In this document: piece by piece, positions 55,296 through 63,905 of the stretch
Numbering within the stretch: position 1 is the stretch's first letter
How the letters are laid out: each line of letters starts with the position of its first letter
Position numbers and translations under genes: made by a program
The notes under the pieces: model-generated
The model's input: the letters and a program-made list of their open reading frames with translations, nothing else
Databases searched by the model: none
What the model was told of the DNA's origin: nothing
Source of the DNA: Loktanella sp. DSM 29012
GTDB taxonomy: Bacteria; Pseudomonadota; Alphaproteobacteria; Rhodobacterales; Rhodobacteraceae
DNA length: 64,000 nucleotides
Assembly: GCF_900110705.1 (NCBI RefSeq)
Contig: NZ_FOEJ01000003.1
Location: 425,319 to 489,318 of the forward strand
Direction of reading: 5' to 3'

Positions 55296-55973
55296 ATGAC
55301 CCCCGTGCAGGACCCGTCGGACAGCCTCTTTCCCGGTGCAGACCAGACCATGGACCATGTGCATGCGCTGGAACCGACACTGTCGGAATGTTTTGCCACC
55401 AGCACGCTGGATGCGGCGGTGATCGGGTTTGTCTGCGCGCAGCTTGCGGCGCTGGCGGGTGATCCGCGCCCGGTGTTGTGGGTGCAGGACCGTATTTCAC
55501 GGCGCGAGGCGGGCCGCCCCTATCTGGCGGGGCTGCCGCGCGGATTGAAACTGCTGCACGTCATGGCAAACCGCCCCGTCGATGTCCTGTGGGCCATGGA
55601 AGAGGCGTTGTACAGCAGCGGCGTCTGTGCCGTCTTGGGCGAGGTCTGGGGCGACCCGCCTGCCCTTGATTTCACCGCGACCAAGCGGCTGGCCCTGCGG
55701 GCCGAAGCACGGGCGGTGCCTGCCCTGCTGATCCGCCGCGCCGCCACCCCAAACCTGAGCGCCGCACGCCAGCGTTGGCGGATCGCTGCGCTGCCCGCGC
55801 TGCCCCAACCCTATGACAACCGCGCGCCGGGTGCGCCCCTGTGGCAGGCCGACCTGTTTCGCGCCCGTGGTCGTGCGCCGGGGTCCTGGGTTGCGCGACA
55901 GGATCACCGTGGCCTGGTGCTCAGCCATGCCACCGCCCCCGACACGGCAATACCCGCCGCCGCGCGCGCCTAG
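55296..55973 (+). CDS. imuA: ImuA family SOS mutagenesis protein
   Basis: 225 residues. RecA-related protein of the ImuA group: LSECFATSTLDAAVIGFVCAQLAAL, GDPRPVLWVQDRISRREAGRPYLAGLP and DVLWAMEEALYSSGVCAVLGEVWGDPPALDFTATKRLALRAE are characteristic. It works with ImuB and DnaE2 in error-prone bypass of DNA lesions. Behind the LexA box at 55269-55283, and 15 bases ahead of imuB. Confidence 0.92.
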   Translation: MTPVQDPSDSLFPGADQTMDHVHALEPTLSECFATSTLDAAVIGFVCAQLAALAGDPRPVLWVQDRISRREAGRPYLAGLPRGLKLLHVMANRPVDVLWAMEEALYSSGVCAVLGEVWGDPPALDFTATKRLALRAEARAVPALLIRRAATPNLSAARQRWRIAALPALPQPYDNRAPGAPLWQADLFRARGRAPGSWVARQDHRGLVLSHATAPDTAIPAAARA

Positions 55974-55988
55974 ACCAGGGAGGACTGG

Positions 55989-57704
55989 ATGAGCCGCCTG
56001 ACACAGCTGCGCGTCCCGGATCAGGACGCCCCCCGCGCACCAAATCACGCCCCCGGGCCCGGGCCATTGTGGCGCGCGGTGCGGCCGCATCGCCCGACAA
56101 CACCTCCGGTTCCGGCAGCGCGCAAGGCTGAAACCGCCCCCCCCGAGGCCCCCCGGACGGATCGCGACGCGCTGCAACGGCGCATAGTCAGCATCCAGTT
56201 CGAGGATCTGGCCATTGCGCGCTGGCTGCGCTGGGCTGCGGGGCGACAGGATGCCCCCCCGGACGATCTGCCTGTTGCCCTGTCGGTCGAGGGTCCGCAC
56301 GGCCCCGTGGTGCATGCTGTCAATCGCGCGGCCCGCATGGCCGGCATTCAACCAGGCGCACGGGTCGTGGACATGCGCGCGCTGTGCCCCGCGCTGCGGG
56401 TGGCTTGGGCCGACACCGACGGCGACCGCATGGCGCTGGAACGGCTGATGCTCTGGGCGCGGCGCTGGTGTCCCTGGACAGCGCTGGACGGTGATGACGG
56501 GCTGGTGCTGGACACGACAGGCTCTGATCACCTGTGGGGCGGCGAGGCGGCGCTGCTGCGCGAAATCGAGGGCCAGTTCAGCCTGCTCGGCCTGTCCACC
56601 CGGCTGGCCATGGCCCCCACCCATGGCGCGGCCTGGGCGCTGGCACGGTTTGGTCCCGTGCGGGCAGTCGTCACCCCCGAGGGGCTGGCACAGGCCACCG
56701 CCCCCCTGCCCGCGCGCGCTCTTCGGCTGGAGGCTGATACCGTGCTGTTGCTGCAACGGCTGGGGCTGAAAACCATAGGCGATCTGGCCGCCGTGCCGCG
56801 TGTCAGCCTGGCCAGACGCTTTGCCACGACGGCCCTGCCACAGAACCCGCTGGCGCGGCTGGACCAGTTGCAGGGCCGGTTGCCCGAACCCGTGAACGCC
56901 GAGGCAGAGCCGCCCCGCTTTGCCGTGCAGGCGCGACTGGCCGAACCCGTGCAGGACCCGACCGCCTATCTGCCGGACCTGTGCAAGGATCTGTGTGACG
57001 CGCTCGGTGCTGCCGGATTTGGCGCACGCCGCGTGACGGTGACGGTCTACCGCACCGATGGCGAGGTATCGCACGTCAGCGCCGCGACGGCCCGGCCCAG
57101 CCGCGATCCCGCGCATCTGATGCGGCTCTGGGGTGACAGGCTGGACCGGATCGACCCAGGATTCGGCTTCGATCTGATCACGTTAAGCGCGGATATGGCC
57201 GAGGACATGCGCCAGGTGCAGACCTGGCTGGACGGGCGGGCCGATGACGGTGCGCAAGCGGCCCAGTTGATCGACCGGCTGGTGGCCCGCCTGGGTCATC
57301 ACGCAGTGCAGGTGCCCGCGCCCCTGCCCAGCCACCTGCCCGAACGCGCAGCGGGCTGGCTGCCGGCGATGTCGCTGCATGACGCCGATCCTGCCGCTCT
57401 GGCCGCACAGGACCGCCCCCCCTGCCTGTTCGACCACCCCGAGGAAATCCGCGTGCTCTACGCCGTGCCAGAGGGACCGCCCGCGCAATTCGTCTGGCGC
57501 AAGCAGACGCACAGGGTCACGCGTTTTGCCGGGCCTGAACGGATCGCCCCCGAATGGTGGAACGACCGCCCCGGCACACGCCTGCGCGATTACTACCGGG
57601 TCGAGGCACAGGCAGGTCACAGGCTGTGGATTTATCGTGACGGCGTACTTGGGGACGAGCTCGGCACGGTCCCGCGTTGGTTCGTGCACGGATGCTTTGG
57701 GTGA
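55989..57704 (+). CDS. imuB: ImuB, Y-family polymerase-like protein
   Basis: 571 residues. After a 65-residue Pro/Ala-rich lead (unusual for the family), RRIVSIQFEDLAIARWLRWA starts the Y-polymerase-like core, with AVNRAARMAGIQPGARVVDMRALCPALRVA and GDDGLVLDTTGSDHLWGGE. ImuB lacks the catalytic acids of active Y polymerases and acts as a hub linking DnaE2 and the sliding clamp. GGGAGGA precedes the ATG. The C-terminal part FVWRKQTHRVTRFAGPERIAPEWW is typical. A repeat element starts six bases after the stop. Confidence 0.93.
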   Translation: MSRLTQLRVPDQDAPRAPNHAPGPGPLWRAVRPHRPTTPPVPAARKAETAPPEAPRTDRDALQRRIVSIQFEDLAIARWLRWAAGRQDAPPDDLPVALSVEGPHGPVVHAVNRAARMAGIQPGARVVDMRALCPALRVAWADTDGDRMALERLMLWARRWCPWTALDGDDGLVLDTTGSDHLWGGEAALLREIEGQFSLLGLSTRLAMAPTHGAAWALARFGPVRAVVTPEGLAQATAPLPARALRLEADTVLLLQRLGLKTIGDLAAVPRVSLARRFATTALPQNPLARLDQLQGRLPEPVNAEAEPPRFAVQARLAEPVQDPTAYLPDLCKDLCDALGAAGFGARRVTVTVYRTDGEVSHVSAATARPSRDPAHLMRLWGDRLDRIDPGFGFDLITLSADMAEDMRQVQTWLDGRADDGAQAAQLIDRLVARLGHHAVQVPAPLPSHLPERAAGWLPAMSLHDADPAALAAQDRPPCLFDHPEEIRVLYAVPEGPPAQFVWRKQTHRVTRFAGPERIAPEWWNDRPGTRLRDYYRVEAQAGHRLWIYRDGVLGDELGTVPRWFVHGCFG

Positions 57705-57709
57705 CTGGC

Positions 57710-57772
57710 GTTGCCGGGGGCTCTGCCCCCGCCCTGCGGGCCCCCCCGGGGATATTTTTGACCAGAAGAAGC
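57710..57772 (+). repeat. Dispersed GC-stem element, copy 5
   Basis: Directly after imuB: stem GGGGGCTCTGCCCCC, a second GC stem, then GGGGATATTTTTGACCAGAAG. On the plus strand the T run follows the stem, so it can terminate transcription between imuB and dnaE2. Confidence 0.65.
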
Positions 57773-57904
57773 AATGATTTCTTAACCAACGTTTGCAAGA
57801 ATGGTGTTGCGGTACAGGCGGGGACGCCGATGACCGCACCAGGAGAAGGCGTTCCGTGTCCTGTTCCGGGCATGGAACGCTGGACTCTTCTCAGGCGTCA
57901 GGAC

Positions 57905-57963
57905 CTTCTTCTGGTCCGAAATATCCCGGGGGGGCCGCCGCAGGCGGCGGGGGCAGCGCCCCC
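57905..57963 (-). repeat. Dispersed GC-stem element, copy 6, inverted relative to copy 5
   Basis: CTTCTTCTGGTCCGAAATATCCC then GC stems, the mirror image of copy 5. Its tail matches the copy 5 tail at 18 of 20 bases. It ends 12 bases before the dnaE2 start. Between the two copies (57773-57904) I see no gene. Confidence 0.65.
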
Positions 57964-57974
57964 ATGCAACCGCG

Positions 57975-60900
57975 ATGTGCGGGACGCCCCCGGTGCCTGA
58001 GAACGACAATGCCCACCCCCGCCATACCTTGCCGGAGGATGGTGTTTACACCCCCAACCCCAGATCGGCCTATGTCGAACTGGGGCTGTTCACCTGTTTT
58101 TCGTTCCTGCGGGGCGCATCAGACGCCGCCGATTTCGCGGCAGAGGCATGGGCGCTGGGGTATGATGCGCTGGGCTGTGCTGATCTGAACACGCTCGCCG
58201 GGGTCGTCCGCATCCATACCGAGACGAAAAAGGCCGCGATGCGTCCCGTGATCGGGGCGCGTATCGCACTGGTGGGAGGCGAGACCTTTCTGGCCTATCC
58301 GCGTGACAGGGCGGCCTATGGTCGGCTGAGCGCGCTGATTTCCAAGGGGCGGCGACACGATCCTGACGGCACGTGGCAGGCCAAGGGGGTCTGTGATCTG
58401 ACGCTGGACGATCTGGCGGCTCATGCCGAAGGGGTGCAGCTGATTGTTGTGCCACCCGATGATCTGGCGGGCTTTGCGCGTGCCCTGCCCGGTCTGGTGC
58501 GCCGCTTGCCGACGTTGCGCCATATCGCGGCAAGCTATCTGTATCGCGGTGACGACCGGGCGCGGATCAACCGGCTGGATGCGCTGGCAGACCGGCACGG
58601 GCTGCGCCTGCTGGCGACGAATGATGTTCTGTATCATGCGCCACAACGCCGTCCCTTGCAGGATGTGATGACCTGCATCCGCGAGAAAACGACGCTCGCC
58701 AAGGCCGGTTACCGGCTGGAGGCCAACGCAGAGCGGCATCTCAAGTCACCGGCCCAGATGCAGGCGCTGTTCGCCGAATGGCCCCACGCGATCGCCGCGA
58801 CCCGTGCAGTGGCGGATGCCTGCACCTTTGACCTGACCGAGCTGGCCTATGAATATCCTTCAGAGGTCATTCCGCAGGACACGACCCCGCAGGCGCATCT
58901 GGAGGCGCTGACTTGGGCGGGGGCCGCCGCGCGCTACCCGGACGGCATACCGGATCAGACGCAGGCCGTGCTGCGCAAGGAGCTTGCCATGATCCAGAAG
59001 CTGGACATCGCCCAGTATTTCCTGACGATCCACGACATCATCCGCTTTGCCCGCGAAGAGGCGCAGCCGCCGATCCTGTGTCAGGGGCGCGGGTCGGCCG
59101 CGAATTCCGCCGTGTGCTACGTGCTGGGCATCACCGCCGTGGACCCCGCACAGCACGCCTTGCTGTTCGAGCGGTTCATCAGCGAGGAACGCAAGGAGCC
59201 CCCCGACATCGACGTCGATTTTGAACACGAGCGGCGCGAGGAGGTGATCCAGCATATCTATGAAAAATACGGCCGCGACCGGGCGGGGTTGTGTGCCACG
59301 GTGATCCACTATCGCCCCCGGTCCGCGATCCGCGAGGTGGGCAAGGTCATGGGCCTGTCAGAGGATATCACCGGGGCGCTGGCGAAAACCGTCTGGGGCA
59401 GTTTCGGGCGTGAGATCGCAGAGAACAACGCCGACGAGGCCGGTGTCGATCTGAACGACCCAACGGTGCGGCGCGCGCTGATCGTGGCGCGCCAGTTGAT
59501 CGGCATGCCGCGCCATCTGGGCCAGCACGTCGGCGGGTTCATCCTGACCCAGAAAAAGCTGACCGAAACCGTGCCCATCGGGAACAGTGCCATGCCGGAC
59601 CGCACGTTCATCGAGTGGGACAAGGACGACATCGACGCGTTGGGAATCCTCAAGGTGGATATCCTGGCGTTGGGAATGCTGACCTGCATTCGCAAGTGTT
59701 TCGATTTGATTTCAGCGCATTACGGGCAGGACTGGACGCTGGCGACAGTGCCGCGAGAGGACCCGCGCGTCTATAACATGATCTGCAAGGGCGACACGGT
59801 GGGCGTGTTCCAGATCGAGAGCCGTGCCCAGATGAACATGCTGCCACGGCTGCGACCGCGCACGTTCTATGATCTGGTGATCGAGGTGGCGATCGTGCGG
59901 CCCGGCCCCATTCAGGGCGATATGGTGCACCCCTACCTGCGGCGCAGATCGGGCGAGGAACCGGTCAGCTATCCCAGCCCCGGCGCGCCGCACGACCCGT
60001 CAGAGCTGAAGAATATCCTGGGCCGGACACTGGGGGTGCCGATCTTTCAGGAACAGGCGATGAAGATCGCGATTGATGCAGCAGAATTCAGCCCGGCAGA
60101 AGCGAACGAGTTACGCAAGGCGATGGCGACGTTCCGCAGTCGCGGCACGATCGAGCTGTTGCAGGAAAAGATGGTCGGGCGGATGGTCAAACGCGGCTAT
60201 GACGCGGATTTCGCACAGCGCTGTTTCGACCAGATCAAGGGGTTCGGCGAATACGGATTTCCCGAAAGCCACGCCGCCAGTTTTGCACAACTGGTCTATG
60301 TATCCAGCTGGCTGAAGTGTCATTATCCGGCAGCCTTTACCGCAGCATTACTCAATTCCCAGCCGATGGGGTTCTATGCGCCCGCCCAACTGGTGCGCTG
60401 CGCGCGCGATCACGGGGTGACGGTGCGGCCCGTGGATGTGAACACCTCGGAATGGGACTGCACATTGGAACCTGCGGGACGCGGGTTCGCGCTGCGGTTG
60501 GGGATGCGGCAGATCGGCGGATTGCGGGCCGAGGCCGCGGCCCGCATCGTGGCCGCACGCGACGCCCCCTACACGGACGTCAAGGATCTGCACACGCGCG
60601 CCGGTTTGTCGGCGGCCATCGTGCGCAGGCTGGCCGAGGCGGACGCCGTGCGGTCGCTGTTCATCGACCGCAGGCAGGCCCTGTGGGAGGCAAAGGGGCT
60701 GCGCGACGCCCCCGATCTGCCATTGTTTCAGGACGGCAGCGACGAGGGAAGAGAGATCACCGTGCCCCTACCCGTCATGCCGGTCTGCGAACAGGTGGTG
60801 GCCGATTACCAGACGCTGCGCCTGTCACTCAAGGCGCATCCGATTTCGTTCCTGCGCCAGTCCATGACGCGGCAGGGCTATGCCAGCACCGCTGATTTGC

Positions 60901-61298
60901 CGCACTCTTATATGGGTCAGAAAATCCGCATGGCCGGGATCGTGCTGATCCGTCAGCGCCCCGGTTCGGCCAAGGGGGTCTGTTTCATCACCATCGAGGA
61001 CGAGCACGGTGTGGCCAATATCGTTGTCTGGCCCAAGGTCATGGCGACCTACCGCAAGGCCGTCATGCAGTCGCGGCTGCTGGCCGTCGAAGGTTACATC
61101 CAGCGCGACGCAGAGATCATCCATATCGTCGCCACACGCCTGATCGACCGATCCGACGCGCTGCTGCGACTGGCCCCCGACGCCATGCCCGTCGCCGTGT
61201 CACGGGCCGATCACGTGACCAAACCACTGCCATCACAGGGCGGACGCCAGCACCCGCGCGATGTGCGCGTGATCCCCAAGAGCAGGGATTTCCACTGA
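57975..61298 (+). CDS. dnaE2: Error-prone DNA polymerase III alpha subunit DnaE2
   Basis: 1107 residues. The PHP domain opens YVELGLFTCFSFLRGASDAADFAAEAWALGYDALGCADLNTLAGVV. Polymerase motifs include QYFLTIHDIIRFAREE, LCQGRGSAANSAVCYVLGIT, PDIDVDFEHERREEVIQHIYEKYGRDR (catalytic acids) and FGEYGFPESHAASFAQLVYVSSWLKCHYPAAF. An OB-fold follows (IRMAGIVLIRQRPGSAKGVCFITIEDE). DnaE2 extends damaged templates with ImuA/ImuB. ATG 57975 has no clear ribosome site; GTG 57993 is an alternative. A perfect nine-base stem follows the stop. Confidence 0.95.
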   Translation: MCGTPPVPENDNAHPRHTLPEDGVYTPNPRSAYVELGLFTCFSFLRGASDAADFAAEAWALGYDALGCADLNTLAGVVRIHTETKKAAMRPVIGARIALVGGETFLAYPRDRAAYGRLSALISKGRRHDPDGTWQAKGVCDLTLDDLAAHAEGVQLIVVPPDDLAGFARALPGLVRRLPTLRHIAASYLYRGDDRARINRLDALADRHGLRLLATNDVLYHAPQRRPLQDVMTCIREKTTLAKAGYRLEANAERHLKSPAQMQALFAEWPHAIAATRAVADACTFDLTELAYEYPSEVIPQDTTPQAHLEALTWAGAAARYPDGIPDQTQAVLRKELAMIQKLDIAQYFLTIHDIIRFAREEAQPPILCQGRGSAANSAVCYVLGITAVDPAQHALLFERFISEERKEPPDIDVDFEHERREEVIQHIYEKYGRDRAGLCATVIHYRPRSAIREVGKVMGLSEDITGALAKTVWGSFGREIAENNADEAGVDLNDPTVRRALIVARQLIGMPRHLGQHVGGFILTQKKLTETVPIGNSAMPDRTFIEWDKDDIDALGILKVDILALGMLTCIRKCFDLISAHYGQDWTLATVPREDPRVYNMICKGDTVGVFQIESRAQMNMLPRLRPRTFYDLVIEVAIVRPGPIQGDMVHPYLRRRSGEEPVSYPSPGAPHDPSELKNILGRTLGVPIFQEQAMKIAIDAAEFSPAEANELRKAMATFRSRGTIELLQEKMVGRMVKRGYDADFAQRCFDQIKGFGEYGFPESHAASFAQLVYVSSWLKCHYPAAFTAALLNSQPMGFYAPAQLVRCARDHGVTVRPVDVNTSEWDCTLEPAGRGFALRLGMRQIGGLRAEAAARIVAARDAPYTDVKDLHTRAGLSAAIVRRLAEADAVRSLFIDRRQALWEAKGLRDAPDLPLFQDGSDEGREITVPLPVMPVCEQVVADYQTLRLSLKAHPISFLRQSMTRQGYASTADLPHSYMGQKIRMAGIVLIRQRPGSAKGVCFITIEDEHGVANIVVWPKVMATYRKAVMQSRLLAVEGYIQRDAEIIHIVATRLIDRSDALLRLAPDAMPVAVSRADHVTKPLPSQGGRQHPRDVRVIPKSRDFH

Positions 61299-61300
61299 CC

Positions 61301-61330
61301 AACCTGCGCAATCGCACAGCCGCGCAGGTT
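61301..61330 (+). terminator. Terminator hairpin after dnaE2
   Basis: Perfect stem AACCTGCGC/GCGCAGGTT with a twelve-base loop, two bases after the dnaE2 stop. The downstream GCACTTTGCC is only weakly T-rich. Confidence 0.55.
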
Positions 61331-61385
61331 GCACTTTGCCACAAAAGGGCAGAAGCCGGACCCGAAACAACCAAAGGTACCGCGC

Positions 61386-62633
61386 ATGACGGCCCGCACG
61401 ACACCGATCCCGCGCAAGACGGGTACAGACATTCCCTATGTGGAATTCGTGGCCATGATGGCCCTGCTGATGGCGCTGAATTCCGCAGCCATCGACGTCT
61501 ATATTCCGGCACTGCAGAATATCGGAACGGCGCTGTACGTATCGGACGAAAACCAGCGCCAGTTCGTCATCAGCGCCTATGTGCTGGGTTTTGGCGGCGC
61601 GCAGGTCATCTATGGACCGCTGTCGGACCGGTTCGGCCGGCGACCCATCCTGTTTGCGGGTCTGGCGATCTATCTGATCGGTGCCCTGGCCGCCGTCTTT
61701 GTGCCGACCTTTGGTGCCCTGCTGGCGATGCGGTTCGTGCAGGGCGTGGGTGCAGCCGCCACCCGTGTCATCGCCACGGCCGCCGTGCGCGACCGTTTTG
61801 CGGGCGAACAGATGGCCAGCGTCATGTCGCTGGTGATGATGGTCTTCATGATCATGCCGGTGCTGGCCCCGAACCTAGGCAGTCTGATCATGCTCTGGGG
61901 CAACTGGCGCGAGGTGTCGGGCGTGATGTTCGGGATCGGGGCCGGTGCCTTCGTCTGGACGTGGTTCCGCCTGCGCGAAACCCTGGCACCTGCTGACAGG
62001 CGACCGCTGCAATTGCGCCCGGTGGCCGAGGCATTCCGCATTGTCCTGACAAACCGCATTTCGGTCGGCTACCTGATCGCCATGGGGTCGTTCTTTGCCT
62101 TTGTCTTTGCATTCATCGCGCAGGCCGAACAGATCTATACGCAGATCTACGGCATGGGCGCGGAATTCACACTGTGGTTTTCGGTCGTGGCGCTGGTCAT
62201 GTCCGTCACGGCCTTTGTGAACAGCAAACTGGTCGCAAGGTTCGGAACCCGGCGGTTGTCGCACGCGGCACTGTGTCTGTTCATCGTCGTCACGCTGCTG
62301 CATCTGGGGCTGGCCGTGGCCGCAGGTGGACATACGCCGTTCTGGCTGTTCATCACATTGTTTACCGTGATGATGAGCTGCGTGGGCATCGTTCCGCCGA
62401 ATTTCAACGCGCTGGCCATGAACCCGTTGGGCCATGTCGCCGGTGTCGGATCGGCCGTTCTGGGGGCCGCACAGACGGTGCTGGGCGGCGTGCTGGGCGG
62501 TATCGTGGGATACCTCTACGACGGAACACTGATCCCGCTGCTGGGCGGCGGGCTGGTACTGGCGAGTGTGGCATTGGCCGCAGCCGCCTGGGCCGAGGGT
62601 GGCACACTCTTTGCCAGACGATCAGACGCCTAG
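61386..62633 (+). CDS. MFS multidrug exporter of the Bcr/CflA family
   Basis: 415 residues, twelve membrane helices. NSAAIDVYIPALQNIGTAL is the opening Asp-containing helix of Bcr/CflA, SAYVLGFGGAQVIYGPLSDRFGRRPILFAGL the MFS motif A, and RFVQGVGAAATRVIATAAVRDRF motif B. ATG 61386 is preferred; 19 upstream residues are open but not family-like. Substrates of this group include bicyclomycin, sulphonamides and chloramphenicol; the one here is unknown. Its TAG stop overlaps the stop of the convergent gene in the shared CTAG (62630-62633). Confidence 0.9.
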   Translation: MTARTTPIPRKTGTDIPYVEFVAMMALLMALNSAAIDVYIPALQNIGTALYVSDENQRQFVISAYVLGFGGAQVIYGPLSDRFGRRPILFAGLAIYLIGALAAVFVPTFGALLAMRFVQGVGAAATRVIATAAVRDRFAGEQMASVMSLVMMVFMIMPVLAPNLGSLIMLWGNWREVSGVMFGIGAGAFVWTWFRLRETLAPADRRPLQLRPVAEAFRIVLTNRISVGYLIAMGSFFAFVFAFIAQAEQIYTQIYGMGAEFTLWFSVVALVMSVTAFVNSKLVARFGTRRLSHAALCLFIVVTLLHLGLAVAAGGHTPFWLFITLFTVMMSCVGIVPPNFNALAMNPLGHVAGVGSAVLGAAQTVLGGVLGGIVGYLYDGTLIPLLGGGLVLASVALAAAAWAEGGTLFARRSDA

Positions 62634-63847
62634 GACGTGATGAACCGGTCCAGCAGGTCCGGAATGGTCTTTTTCACCTTGAAAAATCCGGCCGTCGCCT
62701 TGGGCCAGATCGCGGCGTCCCAGTCGCGGCGCACCTCGGCCAGGGTGATGCCCTTGGCATCAAGACCACCCTGCGCCTGCATCAACCAGTCATAGAGCGG
62801 GCCGCGGGTCACATAGGGCGTCACGATCTGTGCGGCCCCCAAGCTGGCGGCCCAATCGGCCAGTGCCGATGGATCATCGGCCTGCATGGCGGTGGCGGTC
62901 AGCCCGGCCCGCTGCGCCGTGTCGTCAACGGCGCCGCGCTCGAACCGGACAACCTGATCCGCCACAGGCCGTGGTGATCGCAAATGGCTGGTCGCCAGCG
63001 TCGCAGCGCCGCGCAGGTCCAGTCCATCAAGGTCAAAGTCGGTCACGCAGCAATCCTCGTCCGTGATCAACAACACGGTCGGTGCACCCGTTTTCGGCGC
63101 GGTCACATCACGCAGCGGTTGCAGGTCCGGCAGGCCGTCGGGCTCGTTATACTCCAACCCCTTGTCGACCTCGGCAAGCGTCCCGTGGTCAGGAGCAAAC
63201 CGGCCTTCGGTATAGGTCGCGATGTTCTGCGCGCGTGCAGGATAGGGTTTGCCACGGGTATGCAGCCCGGCCACCCAGCGCCAGCTGAGTGTATTGGATG
63301 CCGCATCGCCATCCAGCAGATGCCGGTAAAAGAAATCCGCACCCAACCGCCACGGCAGGCCCAGGGTGAAAATCCAGATCGACGCAAACCACATCCGCGC
63401 GTGATTGTGCAGATAGCCGGTGGTCACGAGCTCTTGGGCCCAGGCGTTGAAACAAGCGATGTCGGTCTGACCGGCCTCGGCCAATTCGACATCGCGTCGC
63501 AGGCGTTTGTCCCGGTCCAGCGATTCCAGATCATGACCTAGCCCGTTGCGGTAGCTGTCCCAGACCTGGGGACGCCGTTCCAGCCAGCCCTTGAAGTAGC
63601 TGCGCCAGATGACCTCTTGGATGAATTTTTCGGCACGGTCCGGCCCGTGCGCCGCATGGGCCGCCGCCACAACCTCTTGCTCGGTGATCAGACGCCTGCG
63701 CAGAAAGGGCGACAATGTCGAAACGGCGCTGTGCTGGCCCGGCCCAAGATCGTAGTTGCGACGGTTTTCATATCGGCGCCCCATCGCCGGAACAAAATCC
63801 TGCATGGCATCCAGTGCAGCAGCACGGGTCGGTGTCTGGCGGATCAT
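62630..63847 (-). CDS. Cryptochrome/photolyase-like FAD protein with swapped domain order
   Basis: 405 residues. The first 250 match the FAD-binding domain of photolyases: STLSPFLRRRLI, FIQEVIWRSYFKGWLERRP, HNHARMWFASIWIFTLGLPWRLGADFFYRHLLDGDAASNTLSWRWVAGLHTRGKPY. That domain is normally at the C-terminus. Here residues about 255-405 follow it and look like the alpha/beta antenna domain (TVLLITDEDC, ALADWAASLGAAQIVTPYVTRGPLYDWL, then GFFKVKKTIPDLL). ATG 63847 follows AGAGGAG. DNA repair or light sensing is possible. An insertion sequence begins 59 bases upstream. Confidence 0.85.
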   Translation of the reverse strand: MIRQTPTRAAALDAMQDFVPAMGRRYENRRNYDLGPGQHSAVSTLSPFLRRRLITEQEVVAAAHAAHGPDRAEKFIQEVIWRSYFKGWLERRPQVWDSYRNGLGHDLESLDRDKRLRRDVELAEAGQTDIACFNAWAQELVTTGYLHNHARMWFASIWIFTLGLPWRLGADFFYRHLLDGDAASNTLSWRWVAGLHTRGKPYPARAQNIATYTEGRFAPDHGTLAEVDKGLEYNEPDGLPDLQPLRDVTAPKTGAPTVLLITDEDCCVTDFDLDGLDLRGAATLATSHLRSPRPVADQVVRFERGAVDDTAQRAGLTATAMQADDPSALADWAASLGAAQIVTPYVTRGPLYDWLMQAQGGLDAKGITLAEVRRDWDAAIWPKATAGFFKVKKTIPDLLDRFITS

Positions 63848-63905
63848 CGCAGCTCCTCTTGGCGTCTTTGGCCGAAAATTGGCGCAAGCTTTGGTTCTTT
63901 CAACG

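Noticed and set aside
55497..57116. 539-codon minus-strand frame opposite imuA and imuB
   Set aside because: A codon-bias shadow: Gly/Arg/Gln-rich with no family features, and imuA and imuB are clear on the plus strand.
57851..57878. GTTC-N8-GTTC and GTTCC-N6-GGAAC pattern before dnaE2, like a second LexA box
   Set aside because: The alphaproteobacterial box needs a seven-base spacer; here it is eight, so I do not call it a LexA site. It could still be tested.
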